Below, in pieces: positions 30,276 through 43,605 of a DNA stretch of 64,000 nt. This DNA comes from Lagopus muta (Eukaryota; Chordata; Aves; Galliformes; Phasianidae). A program made the position numbers and the translations under genes. A model generated the notes under the pieces. The model saw only the letters and a program-made list of their open reading frames with translations, did no database searches and was not told the DNA's origin. The DNA is taken from contig NC_064434.1 of assembly GCF_023343835.1 (NCBI RefSeq), forward strand, positions 9,281,505-9,345,504, read 5' to 3'. The stretch's first letter is position 1, and the number at the start of each line of letters is the position of its first letter.

Positions 30276-30321
30276 CAGGATACCATGTGCCTTTATTTTG
30301 GCAAGGGCAGGTAGCTGGCCC

Positions 30322-31012
30322 ATAGAATCATAGAATTGCTCAGGTTGGAAAAGACCTTAAAGATCATTGAGTCCAACCACAACCCAACCTTACTACCCAA
30401 ACTCCAACAACTCTCTGCTAAATCACGTCCCTGAGCACCGCATCCAAACAGATTTTAGACACATCCAGGGATGTGACTCAACCACCTCCCTGGGCAGCCT
30501 ATTCCAGTGCTTAACAACCCTTTCTGTAAAGAAGTTTTTCCTGAAACCCAACCTAAACTTACCCTGGTGCAACTTGAGGCCATTTCCCCTCGTCCTGTCA
30601 CCTGTCCCCAGTGAGAAGAGACCAACCCCGCTCTTGCTGGAAGCACCTTTCAGATATTGGTGGAGAGCAATAAGGTCTCCCCCCAGTCTCAGACTAAACA
30701 GTTTCCTCAGACTAAGCAGCCCAAATTCCTTCAGTCTCTCCTTGCAGGGCACATTCTCCAAGCCCTTCACAAGCCTTGTTGTCCTTCTTTGGTCCTGCTC
30801 CAGTACCTCAATGTCCTTTCTGTACTGAGATGCCCAAAACTGAGCACAGCACTCGAGGTGAGGCCTCACCAATGCCGAGTACAGGGGCAGGATGACTTCC
30901 CTAGTCCTGCTCACCACACCATTCCTGATACAAGCCAGGAGGCCATTGGCCTTCTTGGCCACCTGAGCACACTGCTGCCTCATATTCAGCTGACTGTCCA
31001 TCAGTACACCAT
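30322..31012 (-). mobile_element. CR1 3' fragment, same subfamily as the one at 2395
   Basis: Begins with the tail catagaatcatagaattgct and is nearly identical to 2395-3070. The reverse strand at 30423-31001 is open for 192 codons of the ORF2 C-terminus ([20 protein letters not shown]). Confidence 0.9.
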
Positions 31013-31185
31013 GTCCATCAGGGCTTCCAGGTCTTTTTCTGTCCAGCGACTTTCAGGCTGGGTGCTCCCTAGAATGTTCTGCTGCCTGGGATTGTTTTCA
31101 ACTGAGTTCAGGTCTTTGTACTTGTCCTTGATGAACTTCATGAGGCTCTTTACTGCCCATTTCTCCAGCCTCTTCCAGTACAGAA
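31013..31185 (-). mobile_element. Short CR1-like fragment
   Basis: The text tgcccatttctccagcctct and the 'caggtctttttctgtcc' portion fit the CR1 RT C-terminal region of a different, older subfamily. It is trapped between two younger elements. Low divergence resolution by eye. Confidence 0.5.
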
Positions 31186-33080
31186 TCACAGAATCACAGA
31201 ATTGTAGGGGTTGGAAGGGACCTCCAGAGATCATCGAGTCCAACCCCCCTGCCAAAGCAGGTTCCCTACACCAGGTCGCACAGGTAGGCATCCAGGCAGG
31301 TCTTGAACATCTCCAGAGAAGGAGACTCCACCACCTCCCTGGGCAGCCTGTTCCAGTGCTCCGTCACCTCACTGTAAAGAAGTTCTTGTGCACATTTATG
31401 CTGCAGATTCCAGCCATTTCCCCTTGTCCTGTCTGCACTCACCACTGAAAACAGTCCGGCCTCGCCATTCTGCCCCCCACACCTTAGATATTTATAGACC
31501 TGGATCAGGTCTCCTCTCAGTCTCCTTTTCTCAAGGCTGAACAGACCCATTTCACTCAGCCTTTCCTCATAGGAGAGATGCTCCAGGCCCTTCACCATCT
31601 TCGTGGCCCTCCGCTGGACTCTTTCCAAGAGATCCTTGTCTTTTTTGTACTGGGGAGCCCAGAACTGGACGCAGTACTCCAGATGAGGCCTCACCAGGGC
31701 AGAGTAGAGGGGGAGGATCACCTCCCTCGACCTGCTGGCCACGCTCTTTTTAATGCACCCCAGGATGCCATTGGCCCTCTTGGCCACAAGGGCACACTGC
31801 TGGCTCATGGCCAACCTGTCGTCCACCAGGACACTCAGGTCCCTTTCCGCAGAGCTCCCCTCCAGCAGCTCATCCCCCAACCTGTACTGGTGCATGCAAT
31901 TATTCCTCCCCAGATGCAAGACTCTACACTTGCTTTTGTTAAACCTCATCCGGTTTCTTTCTGCCCAGCTCTCCAGCCTATCCAGGTCTTGCTGAATGGC
32001 AGCACAGCCTTCAGGCGTGTCAGCCAATCCTCCCAACTTCGTATCATCGGCAAACTTGCTGAGGGTGGCCATTATCCCCTCATCAAGGTCATTGATGAAG
32101 ATGTTGAACAAGACCGGACCCAGCACAGACCCCTGAGGAACACCGCTAGTTACAGGCCTCCAACCGGACTCTGCACCACCAACAACGACCCTCTGTGCTC
32201 TGCCAGTCAGCCAGTTCTCAACCCACCTCACTGTCCACTCATCTATCCCACACTTCCTCAGCTTTGTTATAAGGATGTCGTGGGGGACAGTATCAAATGC
32301 CTTGCTGAAATCAAGGTGGCCTACATCCACTGCTCTCCCCCCATCCACCCAGCCAGAGACAACATCATAGAAGGCTACCAGGTTGGTCAAGCACGACCTC
32401 CCCCTGGTGAACCTATGCTGACTACTCTTGATAACCTCCTCTTCTTCCGGTTGTCTGGAGATGACATCCAGCACAAGCTGTTCCACCACCTTTCCAGGGA
32501 CAGAGGTGAGGCTGACTGGCCTATAATTGCCTGGGTCTTCCTTCTTGCGCTTTTTGAAGACCAGAGTGACATTGGCTATCCTTCAGTCTTCAGGCACCTC
32601 CCCCATCTCCAAGACCTCTCAAAGATGACAGAAAGCGGTTCAGCAATCACCTCTGCCAGCTCCCTCAGTTCCCATGGATGCATCCCATCAGGTCCCATGG
32701 ATTTCTGAACATTGATGTTGCCTAGGCGCTCCCGGACCACCTCTTCCCTGACAGAAGGGAGGTCTTCCATTCCCCAGATCCTCTCACTAACCTCCAGGGT
32801 CTCAGATTCCCGAGGGGGAGCTTTTCCACTGAAGACAGAAGCAAAGAAGGCATTCAGTATCTCCGCCTTCTCAGCATCTCCCGTTACCAGAACGCCTCTG
32901 TCACTTAGCAGGGGAGCCACATTCTCCCTAGTCTTCCTTTTACTGTTAACGTACTTAAAAAAGCCTTTTTTATTATCCTTTATCACCTTCACCAGATTTA
33001 ATTCCAGGTGGGCTTTAGCCTTCCTCGTCGCATCCCTGCAGGCCCTGACAACATTTCTATATTCTTCCCAAGTGAACCTT
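31186..33080 (-). mobile_element. CR1 LINE with a 407-codon open RT segment
   Basis: Starts with three tail repeats (gaatcacagaatcacagaat). The minus strand at 31266-32489 is continuously open through the RT domain: [13 protein letters not shown], then [19 protein letters not shown], the catalytic FADDTKLGG and the C-terminal [14 protein letters not shown] block. A frame change follows, and the N-terminal RT/linker continues at 32576-32992 (KSMGPDGMHPWELREL). It is 5'-truncated at about 33080 with no endonuclease, so it is inactive, but it is among the best-preserved CR1 copies here. Confidence 0.9.
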
Positions 33081-33350
33081 TAGATGGTCCCCACAATCCT
33101 CTGGTATATTTACCACTCCCCTCACTTGGTTGTCATCTGCAAGCTTGCTGAGGGTATGCTCTTCCCCGCTGTCCAGATTATTAGTACAGATACTACAGTA
33201 GACTGGGCCCAGTATTTATCTCTGGAGTACACCACTAGTTACTGGTTTCCAAGAAAATTCTGTGCAACTGATCAGCTTTCCTTGGGTTCAGCCATTCAGC
33301 TACTTTTCAATTCATCCCAGTGAGTGCATCCAGCCCTTCCATCAACAGCG
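33081..33350 (-). mobile_element. Older CR1 RT fragment
   Basis: Reverse-strand text around ttggttgtcatctgcaagct and gctgagggtatgctcttccc matches the CR1 FADD region of a diverged subfamily. No tail, strongly decayed. Confidence 0.65.
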
Positions 33351-35805
33351 CTAAAAACTTGGCTGCAATTGCTTACAAAAGCAGTGACTTCTTTTATAAC
33401 ATCCTCCTCCATCCCCCAGAAATGTCACTGCACCAAAAGAAAACACAGCTTGCTTCTAGAGAATGACATGACTGAAAAAACACAGCATTCACACTAAGGT
33501 GAGCCAGAAATATCCTTGGTCTGGATCACAAGAAACACGCTGCCAACCAGTGACAGGATCATGACGGAGAAGATGAATGGTGTCACCATGATCTGTCACT
33601 ATTCTCACACATTTGTAGTTTGCTAAAAGGCACTACATAGGTGAGGAACAAAAGCACAACACAATCCTGGTTATTTAATGTCACTATTGAATAAACAAGG
33701 ACATCTTTCACATTCTTGGCCTTTGAACTATTCCTAAGAATATCAGAAGATCAGCCTGACATTTGTGACAAGAAGGCTGGTTTCAAAGGCCTGCAGGAAT
33801 AAGCTGAGACTCTCAGTTTGGGCTAGACCTCATAAATAAAAGGGGTAAAAGGGAAAGAAAAGTGTGGGTTATCATCTGAGGATAATTTAAGCAAAGTGTG
33901 ATATCAAAAATAATACTTTGCCATGTTTTTTTAACCAGGATGCCATGGTTCACTGTGTGGACCAGACAAGGAGGCTGAATGGGAATAAGCACACAGTGCT
34001 GGGCAGAGCAGTGTCTGTGGGGAAGTCAAGAGCCTGAGGCACTGGAACCAAGAACTGAATGACACCAATCCCAAATATTGCTGGTATGCAAAGTGTATAG
34101 GAAATTAGGTCTGGTAGCAAGTTTGTTTGAACAAATCTGTTGAGAAAAGGTGGCATTCTGGATAGCATCCAGTGCTTGGTTTTCTTAGCCTAGGAAAGCA
34201 GAGGCTGGAAAGGTCTGAAACTGTTTTCTATAAATACAGCAGGGAGGAAGGAGGAAGCAAACAAGGGAGAGGAAAGGATTCATTTAACCTAAAGCACAGT
34301 GTTGACAGGAGAACAAATACGTACAGACTGTCCACAAATATATTTAGGCTGAAAATTAAAAGGCTGCTTGCCTCTAAAGTGATCAGGTTCTCTTCCAAAG
34401 GTAAAAATAACATTTCTTTGAAGACAGATTTTCAAGCTGAACTCTTTCAAAATCTTTTAAAAGATCTCTGTGATAGCAGAGGAGTTGGCTAGTAAGCTCA
34501 AAGGTCTCTTTCTTCTAAAAGGAGCTGTCTAGATCTAAAATAGTTCTAAGAGGGTGGATTTGGGAAAATATTTATTTTGCATCTTTAACTAGAAATCACT
34601 CAGCAGGCAATTATGCTAGACTTCTTTAGTCCCTCTGTAGATTTCAGTCAGCTTCTGATCAAGCCCTGTTTGTGAAGCTCTGAGTCACCGAACAGTCCAC
34701 CGGACCCTGAAAGCAAACTGTGGGAAGAGTCCTGCGGAGCCAACATAAAAACTGACAACTTTGCTTCTTCCTCAAGACCATGGTGGGACAGGATGGAAAC
34801 AGGATCAGAGCTCTGCAGTGGAGCAGCAGAGTCATGATGCACCAAGGTGCACAGAACGAAAGCAGAGAGCTACACATAAAGTATCCAAATCTTTGACGCT
34901 GCAAAGGACTTTTTGGGGGGGCTTTTTTTTTGCTATGGTAGATGATATGGTAGACTTCTTCCAAGCATTTACACTTACATTACTTTTAAAGGACAAGACA
35001 TGGTAGCATGTGGTTTGTATCTTCAGTCATGGACCGATAGAAAATTAGAAATACCTTTTGTTTGCATGATTTCCCTTGACTCTAAGCATCACCACCATAG
35101 TGCCAGCATGAGCTCCAATTGAGCAGGAGCTGCAATTGGTACTGGAGGAGTTAATCCTGCCACACAAGGTGCCACTCTCCCTCCGTATGGTAGCAGCCTG
35201 TCCTCAGAAAGCTATGCCTCTTGCTGAAAATAGCTGGAGGTGAGATGAATCTTCACCTGGAAAATCTGCAGCAAGAAACCTCCCAGAAACAGAGCTACTC
35301 TGAGGATCTTGCCAGAAGAAAGCAACATGCAGAGCGGACAACAGGAAAAGGAACAATCCCCTGCCTACTATTTTTTCTTTTGGTCCACAGACTCTTCCCT
35401 ATCCACACTGAGTTTTACTTAGAAATACTGTGCAGAAGATTTCTGCTATTTCATGCAACGTCATAGAATCACAGAATGTCTCTATGCTCAGAAAATGGTA
35501 CAGAATAAGTGGCTTTCCATAAAGCCAGGACAAAATTACAACTTGCAAACAATAATAAAGATGTTGGCCATGGCTCAGTACCCCATTCCATTTTGTGATG
35601 CACAAGGAGAGCAAAACCTCTCAGCAATGCAGGCTGAGATGCACAGGCCAGGGTGTACACTGGAAGGAAAAGAAGGATGCATGTGCATGTCCTACCCAGA
35701 GGGTCTCATGCTCTGGGTCTGGGCCACAACTCAGGTTTCACAAGATGAAGGACAGGGATGTCCTATTTCGTAGGGGGGAAAAACAAAAGAAATAAAAATG
35801 TTTTT
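33351..35805. other. Intergenic, no gene supported
   Basis: Mostly unique, AT-rich sequence. The only repeat seen is a short inverted CR1 tail at about 35461-35480 (catagaatcacagaatgtct). Small open frames here have no codon or motif support. Confidence 0.6.
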
Positions 35806-37390
35806 ATTTTAATCACAGAATCCCCGAGGTTGGAAAAGACCTGCAAGATCATCCAGTCCAACCATCCACCTTTACTAATACTGCTCACTAGACCACGTCC
35901 CTGAACACAAAATCCAAACATTCCTTAAGCACCTCCAGGGTCGGTGACTCCACCACCTCCCTGGGCAGCCCACTACAGTGCCTGACCACTCTTTCAGAAA
36001 AGCATTATTTCCTAACGTCCAGCCTAAATCTCCCCTGGCACACCTTGAAGCCATACCCTCTAGTCCTATCACCAGCTACACGAGAGAAGAGGCTGACTCC
36101 CAGCTCACTACAACCTCCCTTCAGGTAGTTTTAGAGGACTAATGGTAGTTAAAGGTAGCTAATGAGGTCTCCCCTGGGCCTCCTCCAGACTGAACAATAC
36201 CAGCTCCTTTAGCCTCTCCTTGTAAGCCCTGTGCTTCAGACCCCTCACCAGTTTTGTTGCCCTTCTTTGAACCTGCTCCAGGGCCTCAATGTCTTTCTTG
36301 CAGTGAGGGGCCCAAAACTGGACACAGTACTGGAGGTGGGGCCTCACCAGAGCTGAGTCACTTCCCTGTTCCTGCTGGCAACACTGCTTCTGATGCAAGC
36401 CAGGATGCCATTGGCTTTCTTGGCCACCCAGGCACACTGCTGGCTCATTTCAGCCGAGCATCAGTCAATACCCCCAGGTCCATTTCCTCTATGCAGTCCT
36501 CCAACCACTCTGCCCCAAGCCTGTAGCATTGCTTGGGGTTGTTGTGGCCAAAGTGCAGGACCTGGCACTTGGCCTTGTTGAACCTCATCCCATGGGCTTC
36601 AGCCCAGCCGTCCAGCCTGTGCAGATCCCTCTCTAGGGCCTCACTACCCCCAGGCAGATCGACGCTTCCAGCCAACTTGGTGTCATCTGCAAACTTGCTG
36701 AGGGTGCACTCGATGCCCTCATCCAGGTCGTCAATGAAGATACTGAAGAGAACAGGCCCCAGCACCGACCCCTGAGGAACAGCACTCATGACAGGTTGCC
36801 AGCTGCATTTAGCTCCATTCACCACCACTCTCTGGGCCCAGCCTCCAGCCAGTTCCTTATCCAGCCGAGAGTGCACCTGTCCAAGCCTCTGGCTGCCAGC
36901 TTCTGCAGGAGAATGCTGTGGGAGACAGTGTCAAAGGCTTTGCTGAAGTCCATGTAGACTACATCAACACCTTTCCCTCGTCCACCAGATGGGTCACTAG
37001 ATCATAGAAGGAGATCAGGTTGGTCAAGCAGGACCTGCCCTTCGTGAACCCGTGCTGGCTAGGCCTGATCCCCCGGTCACCCCGCACATGCCGTGTGATC
37101 TCCTTCAAGACAATCTGCTCCATAACCTTCCCTGGCACCGAGGTCAGGCTAACAGGCCTGTAGTTCCCTGGATCCTCCTTACAAACCTTCTCATGGATGG
37201 GAGTTACACTGGTAAGCCTCCAGTCTTCTGGGACCTCACCAGTCATCAAGGAGTGCTGATAGATAATGGCAAGCGGCTCAGCTCTCACCTCTGCTAGTTC
37301 CCTCAGCACTCTTGGGTGAATCCCATCCGGCCCTATGGACTTTTGAGTGGTAGGTCTCTGACTGCGTCCTCCCAAATCGCAGGGGGTTCT
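35806..37390 (-). mobile_element. CR1 3' half, decayed
   Basis: Tail at 35813 (aatcacagaatccccgaggt), then 3' UTR, then reverse-strand RT pieces at 36159-36437 ([14 protein letters not shown]), 36445-36876 ([19 protein letters not shown] and FADDTKLAG) and 36959-37375 (KSIGPDGIHPRVLREL). Several frameshifts; 5'-truncated. Confidence 0.88.
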
Positions 37391-37958
37391 GTCAATACCT
37401 GTTCTTTTTAATACTCATTTTATCCAATTAGGGGTGATAATTGAAGCCAAAATTGATGATCTACTTAAATTTCACATAAGAATATCAAGTTACTATGTTG
37501 AGGCAAGTGGGTGAGTTCTCAGCTTTGAGACAGAAAGCTGTTTCTCTGGGCAGTGGGGATCAGTGACTCTGAACACTGCAGGATCTAAGCCAACAAGCAC
37601 CTTGAGTTACAAATATATATTTGAAGACATTTAGCTAAACCACAATTTAGTTGAGTCTGAAACAAAATAGTGGCCAAAACAAAAACAAATCGTGATTCCT
37701 GCATGAGTGCTCCTCAACCAAGCTGTGATAACCAGTTCACTGTAACCATCCAGGGTAGCAATCATGCAGACCTCCTTGGAGGACCCAGCCCCTGAGTGAC
37801 ACTGCCTGCCACTAAAGGAATATGCAGCAGGATTTTTGACAGCCAGAAATGATGTTCCTGGCTTAGTTTGCTGCTCTCTCCATCCCACACCAAAGGAAGT
37901 TGCTCTCAATTCAGGTTCAATTTGCCTTTATTGCCAAGAAGTTTCACCTCATCCAAAG
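37391..37958. other. Intergenic, nothing recognised
   Basis: No gene, repeat tail or conserved motif recognised. Confidence 0.5.
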
Positions 37959-38150
37959 CACAGCAGCCCAGCCACAGGTTGCCCAGAGAAGCTGTGGATG
38001 CTCCATCCCTAGAGGTGCTCAAGGCCAGGAAGGATGGGCACTCTGCACTGAGCTGGTGGGTGGCAATCCTGCCCATGGCAGGAGCTTGGAACTGGATGAT
38101 CTTCAAGATCCCTTCTAACTTAAGCCATTCCAAGATTCTATAATTCTAAG
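37959..38150 (+). mobile_element. CR1 3'-end fragment
   Basis: Plus-strand CR1 3' UTR (tgcccagagaagctgtggat, then gagcttggaactggatgatc) ending in a degenerate tail (ccaagattctataattctaa). Confidence 0.8.
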
Positions 38151-40221
38151 AAGCTGAAGGCAGTTTTCCTCTTCTCTGTCCAACTTCCCCCCATTAACAC
38201 AACAGCAGAGCTAGCACACAGTAAATTATGTGAAAAGATGCCTCATCTCTCATTTGGGCACTGCACACCAGTCTGAGTCACAAAGGGTTTCCAAAAGCTT
38301 ATACACAAGAGCTCATTTTCTGACTGTTTGCAAGCTAACATGTAGCCTTGTGAGTTCAGATCATTTTCAAAGAATGTCGCTCCTTTTGGGGGAAAGTCTC
38401 ATCTTTTTCCTGTTCCTTCCATGTAACTGCTGAGTTTGGCATGCAAAAATTGGCTTGGATGAGGACATAGAAATGCCAGCCAGGCTTTTCCAGAGAGTGC
38501 CATACACACCGTGAGTGGTATTTCAGACTCACACATGAGTAAATCTCTGCTTGACATAGCCTGCCCAAAGAGCTCATTGCTATCCAGTGCTGTCATGTCT
38601 GTGATTGCTGCTAATGCTGACAGCTGAACAGGAAAATCTGAGAATCTGCATTGGTACCGTAGACAAAGTATACTTTTACAGAAATATTTGGTTTTCATTT
38701 GTGAAGCAGGTGAATGTCATACAACAATCCACAAAGGTTTTTGTGATCATCTGGCATACCTAACTTAGGTAGCATTTCAAGTGTGAAGTTGTGCGCTCTG
38801 CCTGAGATCTGATAGCACTCCCTAATTCTGTGAATGACTTGGATGAATCTGAGGGTATATTTAAAAAATTTGCAGGCATCAGTATTATTAAGGTAGATAG
38901 GTTCAGAGCTCAAAAAGCCTAAGAAAAGAAGAAGAAGAGGAATGAAGCAAACTTTGCAGGATTTAACTTGATAAATAAACACGCAAAATACTGAACTACT
39001 AAAGGATGGACCAAAGGCTCAAACACAAACAAGGAATGAGCAGGCTGGCAGCAGGGCAGCAGAAGAGGACCTGGAGTTATAGTGGATCAGAAAACAAATA
39101 TACATCAATAATATTAGGCTCTATGTGAGACAGGAGGCAATTACTCTGTTCTGCTCTGCTCTGGGGAAGCCGCAACTGGAGAGACTAGTGTGCAGCCAGC
39201 ATGTTAAAGGGCTCCCACGTGTGACCTACAGGCAGAGGCTGAACAACTGCAGTTTGCTTTGTCTAGCAAAGGGGAAGCTTAAAGGGTAAATAATTGGAGT
39301 TTTCCTTTCTGAAGAAAGGGCAATAATCAGTTATTCCCCAGGTAAAGTGGAGGTAAGATAAAGTGAAATCATCTTTGTAGCAAGAGGAAATTGGGTTGGT
39401 TATTAGCAAACTTGTGTGGGCTTCTTTATATGAAAAGGAGATTTCAGACAAATTGTGAGTGCTTGATCCCATGTCAAGACGAACTGTGCTCACAGGCAGT
39501 TGCACCACTTGGGTTGTGCCCATCTTGATTTGCATTGGAGCCTGCACTGAGCACAGCAGCCAGAGTAGTGCCAGGCAGCCAAGGGCGGCCAGGAAGGAGC
39601 AGAGACAATGCTGGCTGCTCTGCCCTGCTAAAAGCACAGGGGGACAGCTGTCTCTGTCCTGTGCCGCCTGTCCTCTGTTCTCTGTCCTGTCCTGTTTGGA
39701 ACCAAACAAAGTGCTCAGGTCCTGCCAAGTAGACATTTCCAGCACAGCAGCCTTGGTCTCCACGAGCTGTTGGCATAAGAAAGGTTTGGCCATGGGAGAA
39801 AGGATCAGGAAGCGGGTCGTTCATTTGGAACGACCTGGGAATGTTCTTCCTTGCTTTGAATCATCCCAAGTAGCTGCACTGAGAGGACTTCTTCAGTCCT
39901 GATAATTGGGTCTTTCACATAAAATCCAAAACTCTGGCCGTTTGGTTTTAAATAGTTCTCATCCTGCAGCCTGGGCTTTGTGGTGCTCTGCCTTGTGACT
40001 GTGGAAGCTGTGTCATTATGCACCCACAGCAGAACACCTTCATAGGCCTGCACCTCGCTTTTGTTTTACTTCCCTTCCAGATGCTTTGCTACCACCGCTG
40101 CTCTGGGGGACAGCTCGTGGATAGGGTGAGTCACCTGCAGGGCTGCTGAGATGGAAATGAGTGCTCGTATTTTCCCTAGCACCTTTCTAAAGTAAAGGGG
40201 TGCAGCCCCTGGAGCATTACA
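38151..40221. other. Intergenic, weak CR1 trace only
   Basis: About 39110-39265 resembles a decayed plus-strand CR1 (ctctggggaagccgcaactg). A 176-codon reverse frame at 39263-39793 has one hydrophobic stretch but no motif, no splice context and no relatives here; I do not call it a gene. Confidence 0.45.
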
Positions 40222-40500
40222 ACCAGCAGAGATCATAGAATCACAGAATGTCTTGTGTTGGAAGGAGATCTCGAAGATCATTCCGTTCCAACATCTGCCA
40301 TGGGCTGGTTGCCCCCACCAGCTCAGGCTGCCCAGGACCCTCCCAACCCAGCCCTGAGTGCCTCCAGGAATGGGGCAAACACAGCTTCTCTGGGCAGCTG
40401 TGCCAGGGCTTTACCGGAGTTGGAGAGGGACCTCTTCCTGCCTCTTCTTGGAGAGCTCAGAGAAAACCAGAGCCTTTGCAGAAGGGCTGAAGCATTTTCC
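40222..40500 (-). mobile_element. CR1 3' fragment
   Basis: Inverted tail (catagaatcacagaatgtct) followed by reverse-strand CR1 3' UTR (ctggttgcccccaccagctc and ttctctgggcagctgtgcca). Confidence 0.82.
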
Positions 40501-41962
40501 CAGTGCACACAAACACAGTTTCACCTCCACACTCGTTCTAAGGTGGTGATGGAGCTGGTAACCACCTCTAATTCCAGCATGGTGACAGGGTGGGAAGCAG
40601 CTCTCTGGTCAGCAGCTGGCAGCCAGGAGCATGCTGCAGACTCAGCAGAAAGCTGACAGCTGATAGCTCCATGGGCACAAGTAACATTAGGGACTTTGTA
40701 AAGATTGGAAGGAGTCAGTAATAAGGTCTGAACACAATCAGCCTTTGGAAGAGCAGGAGACTTTGGGGCAACTTCAACAGCAGTTAATCACAACTCAAGT
40801 TGTTTAGCATCTGAATGAATTTAGGGTCCTTCAAAGAAGGGTGAGAATTTGCACATCCTAAATACACATGGAAATGAGGATTATTGACAGAACGAGTAAG
40901 GCTAACCTAATTGGCTTCCTATGCCTGCAAGATCTGTCTAGTGGTGGATAATTATCAGAATATTTAGCAGTGTGATTAGGAAAATCATGAGGGATCTGGG
41001 CATCAACCTGAACCCTACCTTTGCAAATGAAGGCTGGCAGCCTCACACAGCTGGGCTTTCTTGCAGGTCCCTGGCACTGCTGCATGTGTTCCTGGCAAGA
41101 CACACTGTAAGTGAAATCACTCTTCTGAGAACTTGGCAGCTCTGCTTACAGCTTTAGCCAGCAGAACAAAGGAAAATGATACAGAAATGCAAATGCTATC
41201 TGACCACTTCTGAGCTTCAGAAGCATTTAAGGTTAAGCAGTGATGTTGGGATACAGACACGCAGTAGGAAGGACGGAGCAGAAAAGTCTCCCCTGTGTTG
41301 GGTTGTTGGTTGGTTTGTTTTTTTTCCCCTAACTGGTTTTCCTGTCCCCTCATTGCACCCAGCATCAGGAAAAAGGCATGAACAGCAGGAACAGGAGGAA
41401 GAAAGTCAAAGAGATCCCTGATGTGGAGCGGACAGGTCGGTGCCTCAGGTATGGCCATGCTCCTTTCTCAGCCTGTCTGAGGCACGTACAGTGCTGCCAT
41501 TGAGCCTCCTAACGCACAGGCATTTCCTCATGAGCATCTGTGCATCTTCCCTGTGCATCTCCTCTGCTACACGGATCTACACACCTGCCCATTACCAGCT
41601 AATACACAGAAAAAGATAGGAGAGACTGAAAGAAGCACAGTGAAATGAGGCACGTGTTCAGATTGCTGTGTCAAACTGTAACATATGACATAGCCTGGAT
41701 TTAATTATAGAGTTCCTTTTTTTTTTTTCTTTTTTTTTTTAATTCACCCACTTGCTTTTATTCTGCGCAAAATCACAATCCAGTTATTCCATGCCTGATG
41801 AAGCATTATGCAACTTCCTAATTAAGGCAGACAGAGATGTGTAATGCTAAATCCTTCCTGAGAAGCTGCCCTACGGCACAGAGCTTCCCTGGGCTCCTCA
41901 GGGCAAGCAAAGAGCTTTGACCAGGAAAAACACTGCCCATTTTCCATAATTAAAGTCTCATC
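40501..41962. other. Intergenic with a poly-T tract
   Basis: Unique sequence with a T-rich run at about 41717-41741. No gene supported. Confidence 0.5.
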
Positions 41963-42370
41963 AAATCATAGAATCGTTAAGGTTGGAAAAGACCTCTAAG
42001 ATCATCCAGTCCAACTGCCCACCTTGCACCAATATGGCCCACTAAACCATGTCCCTAAGTACCACATCTACATGTTTCTTGAACACCTCCAGGGATGGAG
42101 ACTCCCCCACTTCCCTGGGCAGCCTGTGCCATGCCCTGTTGCTCTTTCTGAGAAGAAATATTCCCTAATATCCAATCTGAAACTCCCCTGGCACACTTCG
42201 AGGCTATTCCCTCTCATCCTGTTGATGTTATCCGGGAGAAGAGGCTGGCCCTCACCCCACCACAGTCTCCTTTCAGGGAGTTGTAGAGAGCAATAAGGCC
42301 TCTCCTGAGCTTCCTCTTCTTCAGATGAACAATTCCTGTTCCCTCAGCCACTTCTCATACATTCCCATGA
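41963..42370 (-). mobile_element. CR1 3' fragment
   Basis: Inverted tail and 3' UTR (catagaatcgttaaggttgg, ccaccttgcaccaatatggc), continuing into the end of ORF2 on the reverse strand. Confidence 0.85.
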
Positions 42371-43555
42371 CAATGAAGGACTAATTTAATCTATTTGCAG
42401 CCATCTGACCCACAGAAGCAGAGAAGTCAATTTTATTTGAACACAATTTTTTTGGTGTGATTTCATATCCACTAAAGGATGCATTTTGCCAGCGTGTAAG
42501 TCTGGCAATTCCTGTTGGCAGAGAGCTCATGTGTTTTTCTGTGCTGAGTGAGAGGTAACTGATCTCAGGAACGAGAGCACAGGTGACCCTTTTGAACACT
42601 TTTGGCACATCCACTCAGAAATGCCCAAGAGCTCTACTAGAATGCTGGTGGTACTACTTTGCTAGCAGCAGCAAAGTCGTCTCCAAATCAAAGTAGTCTC
42701 CAAATGAAGCAGGATACTACTGGAACTTGTGTTGAGAAGGTAGGTGCCTTCATTATGGCACCCAGCAGTGCCCATCCTTGGGACACAAGCACTTGGAGAA
42801 GCTCTCAGATAAGTAACTTACACTTAGTCAGGGCTTACATATACATAAATAAATCAGGATGAATTCAGCAGCTCACGTTGCTTTAGAGAACATCATCTGG
42901 CCCACTTGAGTGGGATACTGCATGCATTAGCAAGGAAGTGGCAGGAGACTGCTTGAGCAGATCCAGACTGCAGAGGGTCAGTGGACCAGTACGGCCAAGG
43001 CTGCTGTAAAGTCCACAGGGGACCCTGAGATGGGGAAAATCCCATGCACTGCAATCCCATGTGGCCATGCAACAGTGCTGCCTTTTTCTGGAGATGTGGA
43101 CCTATCTGCTTGCTAAGTCCACCATGGCAGCAGGTAAATTTATCCCCTACGCATGTACATCCAGCATAGCACTTACTGATCATGCAACGATCCAAAAAAT
43201 AGGAATACAACCTGGAAAGAGAAGCCATTATGTTCCCATTTCTTAGGTGAGATGTGATCTTTGCTCTGGCTGACAGTGCTGTATTGTCAGAAGGCACCTT
43301 CCTCAATTTTTCAGTACTGAGAGATGCAGCTCTGTGCCATTACCTCAAACAAGTGTTCCCCTTGAAGGCTCATGGATTGGAGAGGCTGAGATCTAGTGCT
43401 TGGTGCCAGCTTCAGTGCTGGGATCCCACTTCATAATACAGTCTTCCTCTATCACTCTGTGAGTGTGGAGAGAAGTCCAGTTTTAATGGTTCATTGCTTC
43501 AACTCATGCTTTGGGGGAAATGGCAGAGGCAGACTGAAGGTAATGAGCATGGAAA
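42371..43555. other. Intergenic, nothing recognised
   Basis: No gene, clear repeat or motif seen. Confidence 0.5.
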
Positions 43556-43605
43556 ATCATAGTATCATAGAATGGCTTGGGTTGGAAGGGACCTTAACGC
43601 AGGGT
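43556..43605 (-). mobile_element. Very short CR1 tail fragment
   Basis: About 50 bp of inverted CR1 tail and terminal 3' UTR (catagaatggcttgggttgg), with nothing of the element beyond. Typical of extreme 5' truncation. Confidence 0.7.

Noticed and set aside
31578-32708. 376-codon plus-strand frame opposite the CR1 RT
   Set aside because: It is the antisense of the CR1 ORF2 frame, which carries the real motifs (FADD, VPQG).
39263-39793. Reverse-strand 176-codon frame with one hydrophobic stretch
   Set aside because: No motif, no splice context, no promoter and ordinary composition for chance open frames.
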